NCBI GenBank assembly: GCA_950295325.1
Contig: OX485807.1
Span: 23,223,666 to 23,287,665 of the forward strand
Origin: Polytrichum commune
Taxonomy: Eukaryota; Streptophyta; Polytrichopsida; Polytrichales; Polytrichaceae
Reading direction: 5' to 3'
Length of the DNA: 64,000 nucleotides
The position numbers and the translations under genes are program-made. Below the pieces are notes generated by a model. It searched no databases, had not been told where the DNA came from, and was given only the letters and a program-made list of their open reading frames with translations. Each line of letters opens with the position of its first letter. Within the stretch, counting starts at the first letter, position 1. Shown piece after piece: positions 1-11,010 of this stretch.

Positions 1-181
1 TTCTCTTCCTGCATTGAAGTTCACCAGACAACCTCTTTACAACTCATACCTTGTGACAAGTTATAAAAACCGAGATACTTTATTATCCTCAAGGTTTTCA
101 TGGTTACAGGGAGACTCTGTTTTTTCTGAACTGTCTGATGAGTGACAGTCACTTGATTGGTTGTCACTTGTCCATATTTAG

Positions 182-2854
182 GTCCTTGGGAATGTGGTCT
201 CGATGTTATTTAGTGCTGAAAACTTAAATGTGGGTCATCTGCAGAATCAAAATATCATGGAACCATTTCAGGCAACAAACCTTCCAAGTCCTCTCCTCTT
301 TGTTGATGACTCAGCAAAGGGCCGCAGCTTCTTTCAAGGGTAGGACCTCTGCACTCACTCTTGATATCTTTTAATCGCTCACCAGACATCAATCTATGGC
401 AAAGTTGTGGCAAGCAAGGGTTAAGGGGGTATGCCTTTTTGTGTAAACGAGGTGTGGATATTCAAGGATAGGTGACAGTAACTTTACACATCCAGAGAGT
501 TTCAATATTTGTCTTCTGCTTGTGTCTTATGATCACCTTCCAACTACTCTTGACTTACGATGCACAATTTCCTCATTTGATTGTGATGTGCAGAATATCA
601 CCCACTATGATTGACAAGCTCGACACTCAAAACCTTGCAATGGAGAACCATAAGGTGCGCAATTTGCCATATTGTGCTCTAGGATTTCCTGTGCCCAGAA
701 TTACTATTGGTTTAAGAATAAATCACAAGCCTTCCTGCAAATGCAGGTAAATTGGCATAATTTGGAGAGAGAGTTGCTAGCGATGTATAACCCACACTCT
801 GCTGTGTGGCACTTTGATATGGACACTTGCTTCAGGATGTACTGTCAAAATTGAAGATGAGAATTTTGACAGCTGAACTTGTCATGCATATTTGAAGTAA
901 TTTATACGTGAGGGGTTCTACATTTAGTTTCTATATGCAGAGGGCTTGAGATTGGCTTTCAATTTCACATGGAATATAATCTCCTGACTCATGTTATTAA
1001 TGAGAGATGAGCCCAGGAATCTAATCTTAATATTGAGCATTATGAACTGGTGCCTACAGATATTGAATACATCTTACGTAAGATCAAAAATCAATTGTTG
1101 TTGCTGCTAGAAGATCATTCAAATATCAGGTGGTGATAGAGAGCTTTCACAATTGAACAGCTTCATATCTCCCACTACTGTCTGCAATCTTCTAGTGTCT
1201 GCAGTATTTTTCTTCATACAAATATGAGTGCACTATCTGTTACTGATACTTTTTCGGCTTTTCACAGTGGGGTTTCTCTCCAGAGCTATGGAAGTCTACC
1301 AAATCGCTTGATGATTTCTTTCAAATTCTCACAGTGACTCCTGATCGAAATGGCAAGGTACACTCAAAAAAATTTAGAACTTTGTGACTTGGCAATTTTA
1401 TTGTCTATGAGCATCACTAACTATGGTATCCTCGAGTTATTATTAAACTCTTTATAGTTGGATCTCTTCAAGCACTATATACGCCTTCATGTCCTAAATG
1501 ACAGCTCAAGGATACAAAGGAAGAATCTCACATTGAAAATCCTCATGTGCATCTGAGCATACTAATTGCAAATACCATGTGTTTATATTTTAAGTATGCA
1601 AGAGGAAGATATTCTTGAGCATATTTTTAGATTGTACCTACGGTTTTCTCCTTAATCCACTTGACACTGGATCTCTCATAGGACTCTCTTCATTCAGTTT
1701 CACGAATTGCATTACTAATGTTATGATAACTTCTGTTGTTCCAGCTGTATGTCTCAACTGTGGAGGCTCGCAAATATCCCATATTTGCTGTACAGTGGCA
1801 TCCAGAGGTATTGCAGTTAGATGTTTACATTTCATATCCTAGGATTGGGTTGGATTAGAAATAGTTGTCTTAGGTGATGTTCACATGGATTTGCTTAATT
1901 TTTTAGTACATACTAAACGGGCTTAATGTTGCAAGATCTCTTAGAAGGTAAGTAGTTTTCCAGGCTCTACGGTTGTTGATTATAAAATCCCTTTTGTAGA
2001 TGCTCTATGGTTTTGTCGAGTAAAATATTAGTGCTCATTTGCTATGAGTTGTGTTTCCATGTGCAGAAAAATGCATTCGAGTGGGGCTTAAACAATATCC
2101 CTCACTCTACTGACGCTATCAAGCTCACTCAGCTTGTTGCTGACTATTTTATCTCGTAAGTACTGCACTTCTATCTTCTATATACTGTTTAAGATACTAC
2201 GAATATTCTTGGAAGTGCTTGTTGACGGTTCCAATGGCAACGCATGGAACTCTGTTTAAAGATTGGCTGTCTTCATTTTGAGTTTTTAGCATTCGAATCT
2301 CCAGAAAATCACCCTCCAACTACTCTTGGTAGGGAGTAGCTGTCATTGATCATTAGTTTGAAGCACTTGTATTGAAGGAAACTAATAAGGACCTTCGTCA
2401 CTGCCCTGCTGTAGGGAGGCAAGCAAGTCAACACACAGACCGACTTCACATTCTGACGAGGAAAGTTTTCTTATATACAATTTTAATCCTGTATACACCA
2501 GCAAAGGAGGGTAAGCTTCTTATTGTAATGCTAACTTCTTTTTGAGTATGGATGCCTAACTATGCAAAATTTGTTACAGTTTGTTATTAACATCCAACCA
2601 ATGAACCCACTCCCTCATTAAAATCGTTGCTAGTTGATTTGTTCATCTAGGTGCAGTGAAATATCCTTACATGAGATGCTCCAAAATGCCTAGAGTATAT
2701 ACTCTGATAAAAATTAGGCTGGATTGATTCCTTTCATTTGTAAGGAACCTTGGGACTTATTCAGATGTCTTCTGAGCCTAATGCAAGAGTATATTTCGGC
2801 TGCAGGAAGGGAACTTTTGATCAAGCTTATATCTTCAATCAAACCATATCATGA
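182..2854 (+). CDS. GGH: gamma-glutamyl hydrolase, 3' seven exons (5' end outside window)
   Basis: Exons read as 182-339, 594-654, 1268-1357, 1745-1807, 2067-2155, 2415-2510 and 2806-2854 (stop TGA). Every intron has GT/AG ends and codon phase is kept at each junction, giving the last 201 residues. The enzyme is a class I glutamine-amidotransferase-fold peptidase that trims poly-gamma-glutamate tails from folates, in plants mainly in the vacuole. The signature VQWHPEKNAFEWG spans exons 4-5 and holds the catalytic His and the Glu two residues after it. MENHKWGFSPE, IPHSTDAI and a C-terminal YIFNQ motif also match the plant family. The nucleophilic Cys should sit just upstream (family GTC-LG). 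The first visible exon begins in the LG region, and nothing in 1-181 looks like the Cys exon, so the 5' exons and promoter lie outside the window. No frameshift or stop is seen, so the gene looks functional. Confidence 0.9.
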
Positions 2855-2951
2855 GACTGCTGCTCACTTTTGAAAACTTGTGTACTGATAAACCAAGAAT
2901 CCTGTATCATAGAATGCTCTACTTGTATTGTACATTTATTTCATTTTCTAG

Positions 2952-3481
2952 CTCTATTCGATGAGCTGGATCTGTCATTACAAAAAGCTCCAGCTGAACT
3001 AACATACATGCAAGTTCAACGCCAATTGTTTCAGAATAATACCATCTCTTCATCTCAGACAAGGATTACAGCCGACAGTGGCAAGCCAGGAGTCACCAGG
3101 AAGGCCCTGTGAGAATTTGAGATATATTTGTCCCTAGTTCCTATCTATTGAAAGCTAGGATTGTTACACAGCCTTGTGTCACTACTTGATGCAGAGATTT
3201 CAGATTTTAGCCTACTTCAATGAATTATTTCTCTTCATATTCATAGTTTCAGAAATTCCAAATCCCATTTCTCAAGTTCACTCCCTGGTGAGGATGGATC
3301 CAGGAATATCTACCATCAAATGTAAACCTGGTATATATCCTGCTCCCCATTGGCGTCTGAATATTATATTGTATTTCAAATAACCAGATATGGAAGATAC
3401 GCAGGCATCACCAGCACTGTGTCTTCACCACGTGTTGTGTACTGTAATGGAAGACTGATGGGTCGTGTGATTCCTGTGTAG
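2952..3481 (+). CDS. unrecognised spliced protein, C-terminal exons
   Basis: Three exons are inferred just downstream of GGH on the same strand: 2952-3108 (acceptor TTTTCTAG, donor GTGAGA), 3253-3321 (acceptor TTTCAG, donor GTAAAC) and 3388-3481 (acceptor AACCAG, stop TAG). The codon phases fit exactly at both junctions (ct|a and at|a). The joined peptide is about 106 residues, rich in Ser, Arg and Gln, and ends in RLMGRVIPV. I do not recognise the family, and no zinc finger, membrane segment or catalytic motif is visible. The first exon begins in phase and has no in-frame ATG before position 3008. Either translation starts at that internal Met (about 87 aa), or an upstream exon is missing, or this is an alternative 3' end or captured gene fragment. 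It cannot be a simple continuation of GGH, whose exon phases do not fit. Confidence 0.4.
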
Positions 3482-4454
3482 ATGCCTAGGGTCACATTCT
3501 TTTGTTGTCAGAATGTGTCAGAATGCACAAAGCATCTCATCCGGTTTAGCAATTGTAAATCACGAAGATTGTCATTTCAAGGTTCAGAATCGGAGTGGAG
3601 ATGCACAAGTTATACGAGGTCAAAGTGAAAATCCTCCTCTTTAAACGATTACATAGGCCCTTTCACTCGTGTTAACTATTCAATTTAGTATGATGTTTAT
3701 ATTTGAGCACATAAGTCTAATTACATCATACCACGTGTCTTTGTAGGTGTCCACTCAATTATAGGCATCCAATATAAATAAGCGACGGTGACCACAAAAG
3801 GCCAAGGTCTAATAACAAGTCAACTATACAGTAAGATAAAGAGTAATTACAAGTGGGGTACAAGCTCGCCAATTCATTTTTGTGTTGGAAATCCCTGACT
3901 TCAGTCTGAGGGGAACGAGCTCTCATTCATGTTGGAGCACAAATACAGAAGTTTAATTTTCTTCTCTTTTCACTTTTATAGTTTGAGAGCAAGGGACCCG
4001 AACTTCCTTGAGAACGCTTGCACTTCTTATTGCATGGCAGCTCCAGAGTTCGGGAAGTTTTTGAAGCCTTAGTGGCTAATTGCCAGTAGTTGCTACGAAG
4101 GGTCGGATTTTTTCCAATTTACATCGGCAAGAGCCGGTCTTTTGTAAAATCAATCAGCCAATTGCCTATATTTTCATATTTTCATTGGCCAATATCCGAT
4201 TAAATGGAATTCATATCGGCACTAATTTTTTTTTAAATGTATGAAAAGTTATTAGAAATCATTTCTTAGTACAAAATCTTGAATAAGTGAAAAGAAAGGC
4301 ATGTTCAAAACTTTAAATTTGAAGAGTTAATATCCTTGGCAGGAATTGAACCTAGCAATGCCTTCACTGCTTGAAGGCCAAGGGTCCCCCAATTCTTCAT
4401 AGAAGCAATTGGATTTGGTCATGGAAAGGTTGCATAATTCAAAAAGTTTAAGGT
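3482..4454. repeat. intergenic; dispersed repeat L copy 1 at about 3560-3800
   Basis: No gene is seen. About 3560-3800 resembles 15640-15850. Both begin around GATTGTCATTT, keep GGAGTNGAGATGCA near the start, and end in a segment containing AATAAG and GGACGGTG/GCGACGGTGACC. The rest (3800-4454) is AT-rich, with scattered CCAAT/CCGAT-type words near 4110-4220, and I can assign nothing to it. Confidence 0.4.
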
Positions 4455-4811
4455 TTAGGGTACTTCCTCAAGTGCATCATCAGATGCCCCAAACAAATAG
4501 CGCTCTGGATTGCTATACAAATAGCGAAACTTAGCAGCATCCTTCCAAAGATCTAGAGCACTTGTTAGAATGTCATCAAAATCATTGTCTGGGCCTTCTA
4601 TAGCAACACGCATCATACTTTCTAAGTTAGATGTAGACATTTCCGGGACATTTTCTAGGCCATCGGCTAATTGCCGGCGGATTGAAATTACAGTTGGATT
4701 GCCATCCGATGGTTGGAAATTTGGACCAGCCATGAGGGGAAATCCATTGGCTGATAATGAACTAGCCGTCGGTTTTCCCTGACCATTGGGCAGCTCTAGT
4801 GCACCTTCCAA
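4455..4811 (-). pseudogene. uncharacterised 118-codon reading frame, probably a gene fragment
   Basis: The minus-strand frame runs from about 4811 to a stop at 4455-4457. It has no ATG at its 5' end (the first possible Met is internal) and an in-frame TGA lies just upstream, so it is either an exon whose acceptor lies within it or a decayed fragment. The composition is protein-like: a Ser/Pro/Gly-rich first half, then an acidic amphipathic second half containing PDNDFDDILTSALDLWKDA and ending in DDALEEVP. I do not recognise a domain. No partner exons with matching phase were found on either side; the tRNA-Arg gene lies 90 bp upstream. Confidence 0.3.
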
Positions 4812-4902
4812 AACACCTCAACAAGAGTCTCTGTAATAACCGTAGATTCTTGCACTAAGAACATTTACTAATACACTGTGAGCCAAATAGCCATCATCAA
4901 GT

Positions 4903-4976
4903 GACCGCGTAGCGCAGTGGATTAGCGCGTTGGACTTCGGATCCAAAGGTCGGGGGTTCGAATCCCCTCGTGGTCG
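4903..4976 (+). tRNA. tRNA-Arg (anticodon TCG)
   Basis: A 74-nt sequence folds into a complete cloverleaf. The acceptor stem GACCGCG pairs with CGTGGTC (one G-T). The D arm is GCGC/GCGC. The anticodon stem TTGGA/TCCAA encloses loop CTTCGGA, with anticodon TCG reading CGA codons. The T arm has the TTCGAAT loop, and a discriminator G follows. There is no intron. The internal A box (TAGCGCAGTGG) and B box (GGTTCGAAT) are both intact, so RNA polymerase III transcription is expected. CCA is not encoded, as is usual in eukaryotes. Confidence 0.96.
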
Positions 4977-4988
4977 AATGAACTGTAC

Positions 4989-4992
4989 TTTT
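4989..4992 (+). terminator. Pol III terminator of tRNA-Arg
   Basis: A TTTT run begins 13 bp after the tRNA discriminator base. This is the usual position and minimal length for a plant Pol III terminator. Confidence 0.6.
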
Positions 4993-6254
4993 CATAGCGA
5001 GTTTCTCAATCCGGCTTCTCAGGCTTTTTGGACCCCACGTTTTTTGTTCCCAAATGGGACTGGAGGGAGCATATATATTTTAGTTGAGCGCCAAAGGTGA
5101 TTCTTTAACCCCCAAAAGTAGTTGCGAGCATTTTTCAAAGATATATCTCTCACGGGATTTTTTAAAAATAAAAATAAAAATAGTTGGTTGCATCTTGATA
5201 TAATAATTTTTTTCACTTTGTAGAGCAAATAGATTGAGATTTAATATTAAAGACTTAAGATATGGACTATGAAGTGGTTAGAACTCCCTTTTTTTTCTTC
5301 TTATTACAAAATTAGATGTTTTGGGAGGTAGCAATGTCAGTGGCATGAACATTTTTGGTTTTTCCCATCATATCCAAGACCAAGTGATTTTGATACATTT
5401 ATGAATTTTTATCATTCTATGAAGGAAAATGCTTGTAAAACGATTTGGTAGAGACCAAGGATAAAGATCCATATTCCAACTCCACGAATGGAATTTAAAA
5501 TTTACTCCCTACAACTTTGTTTTTTATATGCCAATATAGAATAAAGTTTCTAATTCATACTTTATAGTACATCTTTGGTTCAAGCTAAAACCCTTAGGCT
5601 TTTAGGGGTTAAGTTATTGCACAACACAGTGGATAAGCCCATTGAACTTTGGATCGGGGGGCTTGAGTCGCCTTGTGGTCTCTACTCCCATAACTTGGTT
5701 AGTTTTGATTATTTATCCTTACACATCACCATTCATGATAATACAGAACTGTGGTTTCTATATTTTAACTGTAACATTTTAATCTACAAGCCAAAAAGTT
5801 GTGAAACTAAAATCATAATCTTGACTGAGTGCAAATGTTCATATTTTTGTTGTTTACAATTATTAGTGAACAAGACAAATAGAAGCAATGCCACTAAATT
5901 TAGCATAGTTAGACCTGAAAAAGTGATTACACTGGTGTATGGATGGGAGCATTGCCAACTAGTAGTCTTTCTTGTTGAAGGTAACATATATATGAAGTAT
6001 CATTAGTGATTTGGTGCATGTGTGTTAAAAGCTTTTAGATTTGTGAAAATGATACATTTTAAATTTGTAAGTGAGCTATATTTATGACATGGTGCACCTG
6101 TTTTGCACTTCTTCCTCGAGTGGTTGACCTTTACACCTCAATGCTCTACTTGTTCTAGTCAAAGATTGTACTTTTTGGTTATTTTTTCAAAATATTTTTG
6201 GTAGGATTGAGTATATATCATGGCGAAATGTGAATTTTAGGAGTGAAAAGTGAC
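4993..6254. other. intergenic AT-rich DNA around the tRNA relic
   Basis: No gene is supported. The open frames here are short, AT-rich and without protein-like composition. The only structured segment is the tRNA-like relic at about 5615-5681. Confidence 0.5.
5615..5681 (+). pseudogene. decayed tRNA-Arg-like sequence
   Basis: The segment aligns with the intact tRNA-Arg upstream. It shows CACAGTGGATAAGCCCATTG against CGCAGTGGATTAGCGCGTTG, then ACTTTGGATC against ACTTCGGATC, then GGGGGGCTTGAGTC against GGGGGTTCGAATC, and a shared 3' CGCCTTGTGGTC-like end. Both stems are damaged, the anticodon would read TTG-like, and the variable region is shortened. It is most likely a local duplicate or retro-copy that has lost function. 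Confidence 0.6.
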
Positions 6255-6620
6255 GACTCTTTAGCTCACAAGGTAGATGGGTCTAAAATGGTTACTGTTT
6301 CTATCTAGCCCCACTTTTGCCAGGATGTGACACCTGCGATTAGTATGAGATGGTTGGCAAATCAAAAACGAGGCTATAGTCACTTTTCTCCTAGATTTTA
6401 GAGCTCGTATGAACATCTTGTTCATTATCACAGTGAAGACTCTTGTGCTCATATATGGTCATATAGATTCCCCCCCAATAAGTCAATGTCCACTATTGAT
6501 GTTCGTAAACGAATTTTGAACACATAGTCCAAACTCTAGTTTCAGGTTCTTGAACACCCATTAGGTGCAGGAAATAATCACATTTCATCGATGGACACAT
6601 GCTTAATTATAAAACGACAT
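6255..6620 (+). repeat. dispersed repeat A, copy 1
   Basis: It begins near AAGGTAGATGGGTCTAAAAT and includes GAAGACTCTTGTGCTCAT and TGGTCATATAG. It is shared, diverged and in the same orientation, with 17000-17600 and 28798-29185. No coding capacity or terminal repeats are evident. Confidence 0.6.
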
Positions 6621-6958
6621 AACTGCATAACATATGAAATTGTTTGTTTCATGAACCCATATGGCATTATTTTTAAATGATGAGAAAACACCAAACAAAA
6701 ATTATACGCAGATCATCACTGAGATGAATGTGGATACACACTGCAACATAAGCTTCAGCTTGAAATCTGTACACTCAAGGTCATAGTTACAAAAAGCACC
6801 AGGTAGATCTACACACATGCCTCCTGTTTGCAACTATCAACAGTTTTCGACTCTAAAGTTGAAATTCACCCGGTGAGGATTAAAAACTCACTGGACATAT
6901 CCAATCAGGTGTACTTTGAACACCGCAATCTAAAAACATGTTACAAGGAACAGCCCTT

Positions 6959-9900
6959 TCACAAATCTTCTCCAGTAGTCTCCTTGATTGATCCAGAAAT
7001 CTTAGCTTTCAACTCCTCAATGTCCTCTGCAAGCTCCTTCCGACTTGACTGTAATGACATGCAATGTTGTTATGAAATGTACATTATACATATGATTTAG
7101 TATGGCCCACACTATTGGTCATGAAGCCCAGGTAAAACTTTGCAAACATTGGGTGGCAACTGGAGAAGATGGCATGGGATTCAAGACAAGTCATGGAGTC
7201 GACTCTAATGAATATGGCACAATTTGAATGCGACAACAAGTCAGAGTAATACATAGGACTGGAGTACAACCTGCCTAAATAAAATTCACAGATATGCATT
7301 TCCCAAGGCTCAAATTTGACATGCAAAATAAGGATATCCTCTAACTCAACATGACTTTGGTCAGAAGTTGGTTGATTTGCAGAGCATACCTCCCACGTTT
7401 GATAAGGTTGCAGTGCATGTTTAGAGGTAATATGGACACTTGAACAACGAACATTCAAAATATTATAAATTGATTCATGGAGAGTCAAACATATTTTCAC
7501 ATGGCAAGATGTGCTAAAATTAGTTTGACCCTCAATGAATCAGAATAGGTCCCTCTTCAATCAAATTCAAACCCTAACTCCGAGCATGCACAAGTGAGTA
7601 AAAGTCATTAACAATGTAGGGGATCAACTCCCAACGAAGTCCCATTGAGATAAGATAACTCTAATACTCACAGGAAATTGTTTACCACGCGATTGAATTA
7701 TCTTTTGTCCCAGTAGCATACCTTAAATAGCAAGTAGCGGTAAGTGAACCACCCTGTATAGCCGAGACCAACTAGCTCCAATAACTTGGGGACCTGATGA
7801 TGCATAAGGTGGATGGTCAGCAGGAGAGAGAGAGAGAGAGAGAATTGCTCGCATATCATACCCCTCGAAACCTACAGCTTATGTCAATATTGAGCTCCTC
7901 AAAAGCAACAAGAATCCATAAACATAACAGAATGAAGTGAAATAAATGACCTGTTATGACCTCAAATTGAACACAGTATCGCAGATTAAATTTGTTTTTA
8001 GACGTGGAAAAAAGGTGACTGTTGGTACAGCAACATGGAATCTCCGAAGTAAGAGGCGTAGACGAGGCTGGGGTAACATACCAATGGAATAGTGTTGATG
8101 GCCCCTACTAATGTCGAAGACAGCCAGAGTGCTGTTAGAGCACCACCAGCATAGATTGCAACGGTTGTCTTGTTCTCCACCCCGTCCCACTGTCTCACCA
8201 CAACATACAGAATGTTTTTAATTCCTCACCATCTTGTCCACATAAATTTGTGATGGAAGTCTATGTAAACAAAGGAAAAAGAGAGAGGAAGAGATACAGA
8301 AAATGCTTCCAAAACACAACTTCTCTGAAGGCAACTCTGTATAATTAGCACGAGGCAATTGCAAAATAAGGCTATGCCAACTTAAAATAAATACATAATA
8401 AAACATCAAGTTATTATATGAGAAAACCACATGTTAAAATAGGATATAAAAGGAAAAAGCATATTCTTATTTAATTAGGTTTATAAAGATACCTTGTTAT
8501 ATCCTCTGACTCTTGCATATAAATTTCCTTGTTATTATGTTTAATATCCATTGCCTATGGTGAGGGATTTAAGCAAAATCAAAGTCTTCTACTTTCAAAT
8601 TTGAATGATGTCATGAGAGTAGATAAAGTCTACTTTCAAATTTGATTGATATTTAAAGACTTTAAAATAATGATGTGGTTGTCTAAGTTAGTGCTAAGGG
8701 AACACCTTTGCACGCATCGTCAAAATGTCCTCAAAGTGTCTCTATTGAGCTGAATTTGGCACTGACCTTGGCCTTGAGGTCGTCAACGAACTCGTCAAGT
8801 TGCTTGGAGTTACCTTGTACTGTCCTGTCTTCAGTGACGGTGTTAACGGAGCGCGATTGGAAAGGGGATTGGAACCTGGCCGGAGGTGTTTCTGAAACAT
8901 CAACAACACGTAGTGAGCCTTCTGGGTTCTTTTGTATTCACAAGAATGGCAGAATTCTTATTAACTTGTAAATCTTATACACTTTCTTACTAACTTGCTT
9001 CATCTTCCTCTTTCTCATCGCACAATCAACGTTTTCATAAACTGCTTCTGTTACACCTTGAGATCATATTCGTAACTTCTTAACGTTTCGCAGTTATCTT
9101 TCACAGACAGTTAGTTGCCTCTACTCATCGCACGCTTCATGCACAATCAGACGTTTAAAACTTAGAATGGCACACAACTCATGTCAAATGTCGCACAATA
9201 GCGAATCTATTGATTAGTCAAACCCTTGTTCGCAAGGTGCTGAAGTGTAAAATACAACACGAAGGATGTCAGAGTCGACGCCAAATTTAAAATTCAGAAC
9301 GCAGCAAACACTTGTATCTGAAAGATCGCATTGACATCTCTACTTAACAAAATGGACTATAGAATTCGTGATTTCACAAGCGCACGACCAAGTACACCAT
9401 ATACCACGACATTTAGTGTTACCTCTCAAACCAGTATCAAACAACCTCGCCCCCAGTCAATGTCAGCAACGGTAAACCGGGTATGTTCTTTCGGACACAA
9501 TCACCAATTGCCTCCTCACCTTACATAAAACCGAGCATGCATCAACGACATGAAAGCTAACTCCCTCTTTCTTGCAAAGAAAAAACGTTTGGAAACAAAC
9601 TACTGTCTGTCTCTCACCTAGTTTGTGTTCTTTGAGGCACACAAATTTCCTGTAGGAGATCCTCCGTAGGCACACAATGTTCATATATATTTTCACATAC
9701 TCACAGAGCAACGACATAAAAGCTAATTCACTTCTCTTGCCAAAAAATAAAAACACTTTTAAGAACTAATTACTGTCTCTGTCTCAGCTTGTCTCCGTTC
9801 TTTGAGGCACAACATTATTGCATTTGAGCTCGTTTGTAGGCACCAAAAATAAATATCATTTTTTCCACACCTCACAGAGCAATGTCATGGAAGCAGGCTC

Positions 9901-10288
9901 ACTCCCTCTTCTTGCAAACAAAAACCATGTGCGAACTAATTACTACTGTCTGTGTCCAACCTGGTTTGCGTTCTTCGAGGCACACAATTTCTCCATTGGA
10001 GCTCCTTCGTGGGCACACAATTCTTGACTATTTTCCCACATCCTCAAAGAGCAATGACATGAAAGCTAACTCCCTGTCCTTGCAAACAAAAACATCTGGA
10101 CACTAACTACTGTCCCTCTCACCTGGTTTGCGTTCTCTGAGGCACACAATTTTTCCATTGGAGCTCCTCCGTAGGGATAATGGAGTGCATGCGGAGCCCG
10201 AGAGTCCTGCGGAGCGCGGCAACGAACGTCCTGCGTAGGTTGTCGCAGCTGCCAAAGAGGAACCCGCCAATGCTGCGACGGTCGCCAT
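6959..10288 (-). CDS. CURT1: CURVATURE THYLAKOID 1 family protein, complete
   Basis: Coding order on the minus strand: exons 10288-10123, 8891-8767, 8189-8082, 7793-7722 and 7048-6959 (stop at 6961-6959). Phases fit at every GT/AG junction, giving 186 aa. Residues 1 to about 55 are Ala/Ser/Arg-rich and lack acidic residues, typical of a chloroplast transit peptide. The mature part has LDEFVDDLKAKWDGVENK, then two membrane segments (about 104-133, containing GGALTALWLSS; and about 136-156, GLGYTGWFTYRYLLF), then the charged amphipathic tail SSRKELAEDIEELKAKI. This is the standard CURT1 plan: tetraspan-like oligomers that bend thylakoid membranes at grana margins. Intron 1 (1231 bp) carries a tandem array of copies of the exon 1/intron 1 junction. 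Intron 3 holds an (AG)n tract and intron 4 a copy of repeat C. Start: the ATG at 10288 is followed directly by the transit peptide in a GC-rich first exon. Confidence 0.95.
7360..7690 (+). repeat. dispersed repeat C, copy 1 (in CURT1 intron 4)
   Basis: It shares order and many words with 10650-11010: GTTGGTTG near the start, TTTGGCCCTC/TTTGACCCTC, GAGCATGCACAA versus GAACATGCACCA, AAAGTCCCA(C/T), and AAGATAACTCTA at the end. Both copies have the same orientation, one inside and one upstream of CURT1. No terminal repeats were recognised. Confidence 0.55.
7823..7844. repeat. (AG)n microsatellite in CURT1 intron 3
   Basis: A near-perfect AG dinucleotide run of about 20 bp lies 30 bp inside intron 3, close to exon 4 of the sense strand (7722-7793). 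Confidence 0.8.
9543..10180 (-). repeat. four-unit tandem array copying the CURT1 exon 1/intron 1 junction
   Basis: Units run at about 9543-9706, 9707-9878, 9879-10050 and 10051-10180, with a period of about 170 bp. Each unit, read on the minus strand, holds the last ~60 bp of exon 1, the 5' splice-site region and ~100 bp of intron ending near TTTCATGTCATTGC. The unit nearest exon 1 is the real junction (CAAACCAG, then GTGAGAG). The other three are diverged copies inside the intron. Two keep a GT at the old donor position (CAAACTAG/GTGAGA and CAAACCAG/GTTGGA) and one has lost it. Confidence 0.85.
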
Positions 10289-10620
10289 TTCAACAGATGC
10301 AGAGGATTGATGTAGAGAAGCGAGGCGGCCAAGGATAAATTTGTTTGTGTAGATACGGTGTTAACGAGAATGTGGAATTTATGCAAGGCAGGCAAGCGAG
10401 CGACGGAGGGACGGAGGGAGGCCGTGTGTGGCTATGGCGAATCGCGATGTGTGGCTAGCGAGGGAGCGAGTGTGGCTATGGCGATGGAGGGGACGGCGCC
10501 ACCAAATAGTCGTGGCATTCGCGCGGGTCGCCCGCGTTGGAGCACGGGTGCAACTTTCATCCCGACTTCATCCGGGCTTCATCCGGATATCTGGGTTTAG
10601 ACAAGCATCAATAGTATTAT
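10289..10620 (-). promoter_or_regulatory. CURT1 5' leader and promoter-proximal region
   Basis: About 330 bp of GC-richer DNA lies upstream of the CURT1 ATG and contrasts with the AT-rich surroundings. On the gene's strand it contains a TTTATCCTTGG word (I-box-like core GATAA on the other strand) near 10334. The transcription start cannot be placed. Open frames on the plus strand here are by-products of the GC content. Confidence 0.4.
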
Positions 10621-10649
10621 AGGTGCATAACACTAATCCTTTAATCCAA

Positions 10650-11010
10650 CAAGTCTTCCCGGTCGGGAGTTGGTTGTTTTGCATACAACGTCTTCCATGT
10701 TTGGTAAGTTTTTGGTGTATGCTTGGAGGAGGTGTGGAGATTTGATTTGGGGAACATTCTATACTTGTTTATTCAAGGTCAAACTCATTTTTAACAACAT
10801 TTAAAGCAACCAAGAGGTGATGAAGTGAGTTTGGCCCTCTATGAACGAACATGAGATAAGTTGCTCTTCATACACATCCAAACACTATCTTCGAACATGC
10901 ACCACAACTGGAAATAAATTATTCATGTTTTATGCAAAACAACTAATATAAAGGGACCGACTCTCAACGGAAAGTCCCACCAAATGAAAAGATAACTCTA
11001 TTGGTTTATC
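10650..11010 (+). repeat. dispersed repeat C, copy 2
   Basis: This is the second copy of the repeat seen in CURT1 intron 4, with the same orientation and similar length. The shared words and their order are listed under copy 1. The following 11010-11460 holds nothing I can identify. Confidence 0.55.

Noticed and set aside
1-181. Search for the GGH exon carrying the catalytic cysteine
   Set aside because: No segment ends in a GTC-like motif with a donor in the right phase. The exon must lie before the window.
10358-10622. Two overlapping plus-strand open frames with Arg/Ala-rich translations
   Set aside because: They lie in the GC-rich leader/promoter of the minus-strand CURT1 gene. Open frames are expected there by composition, and neither has a recognisable motif.
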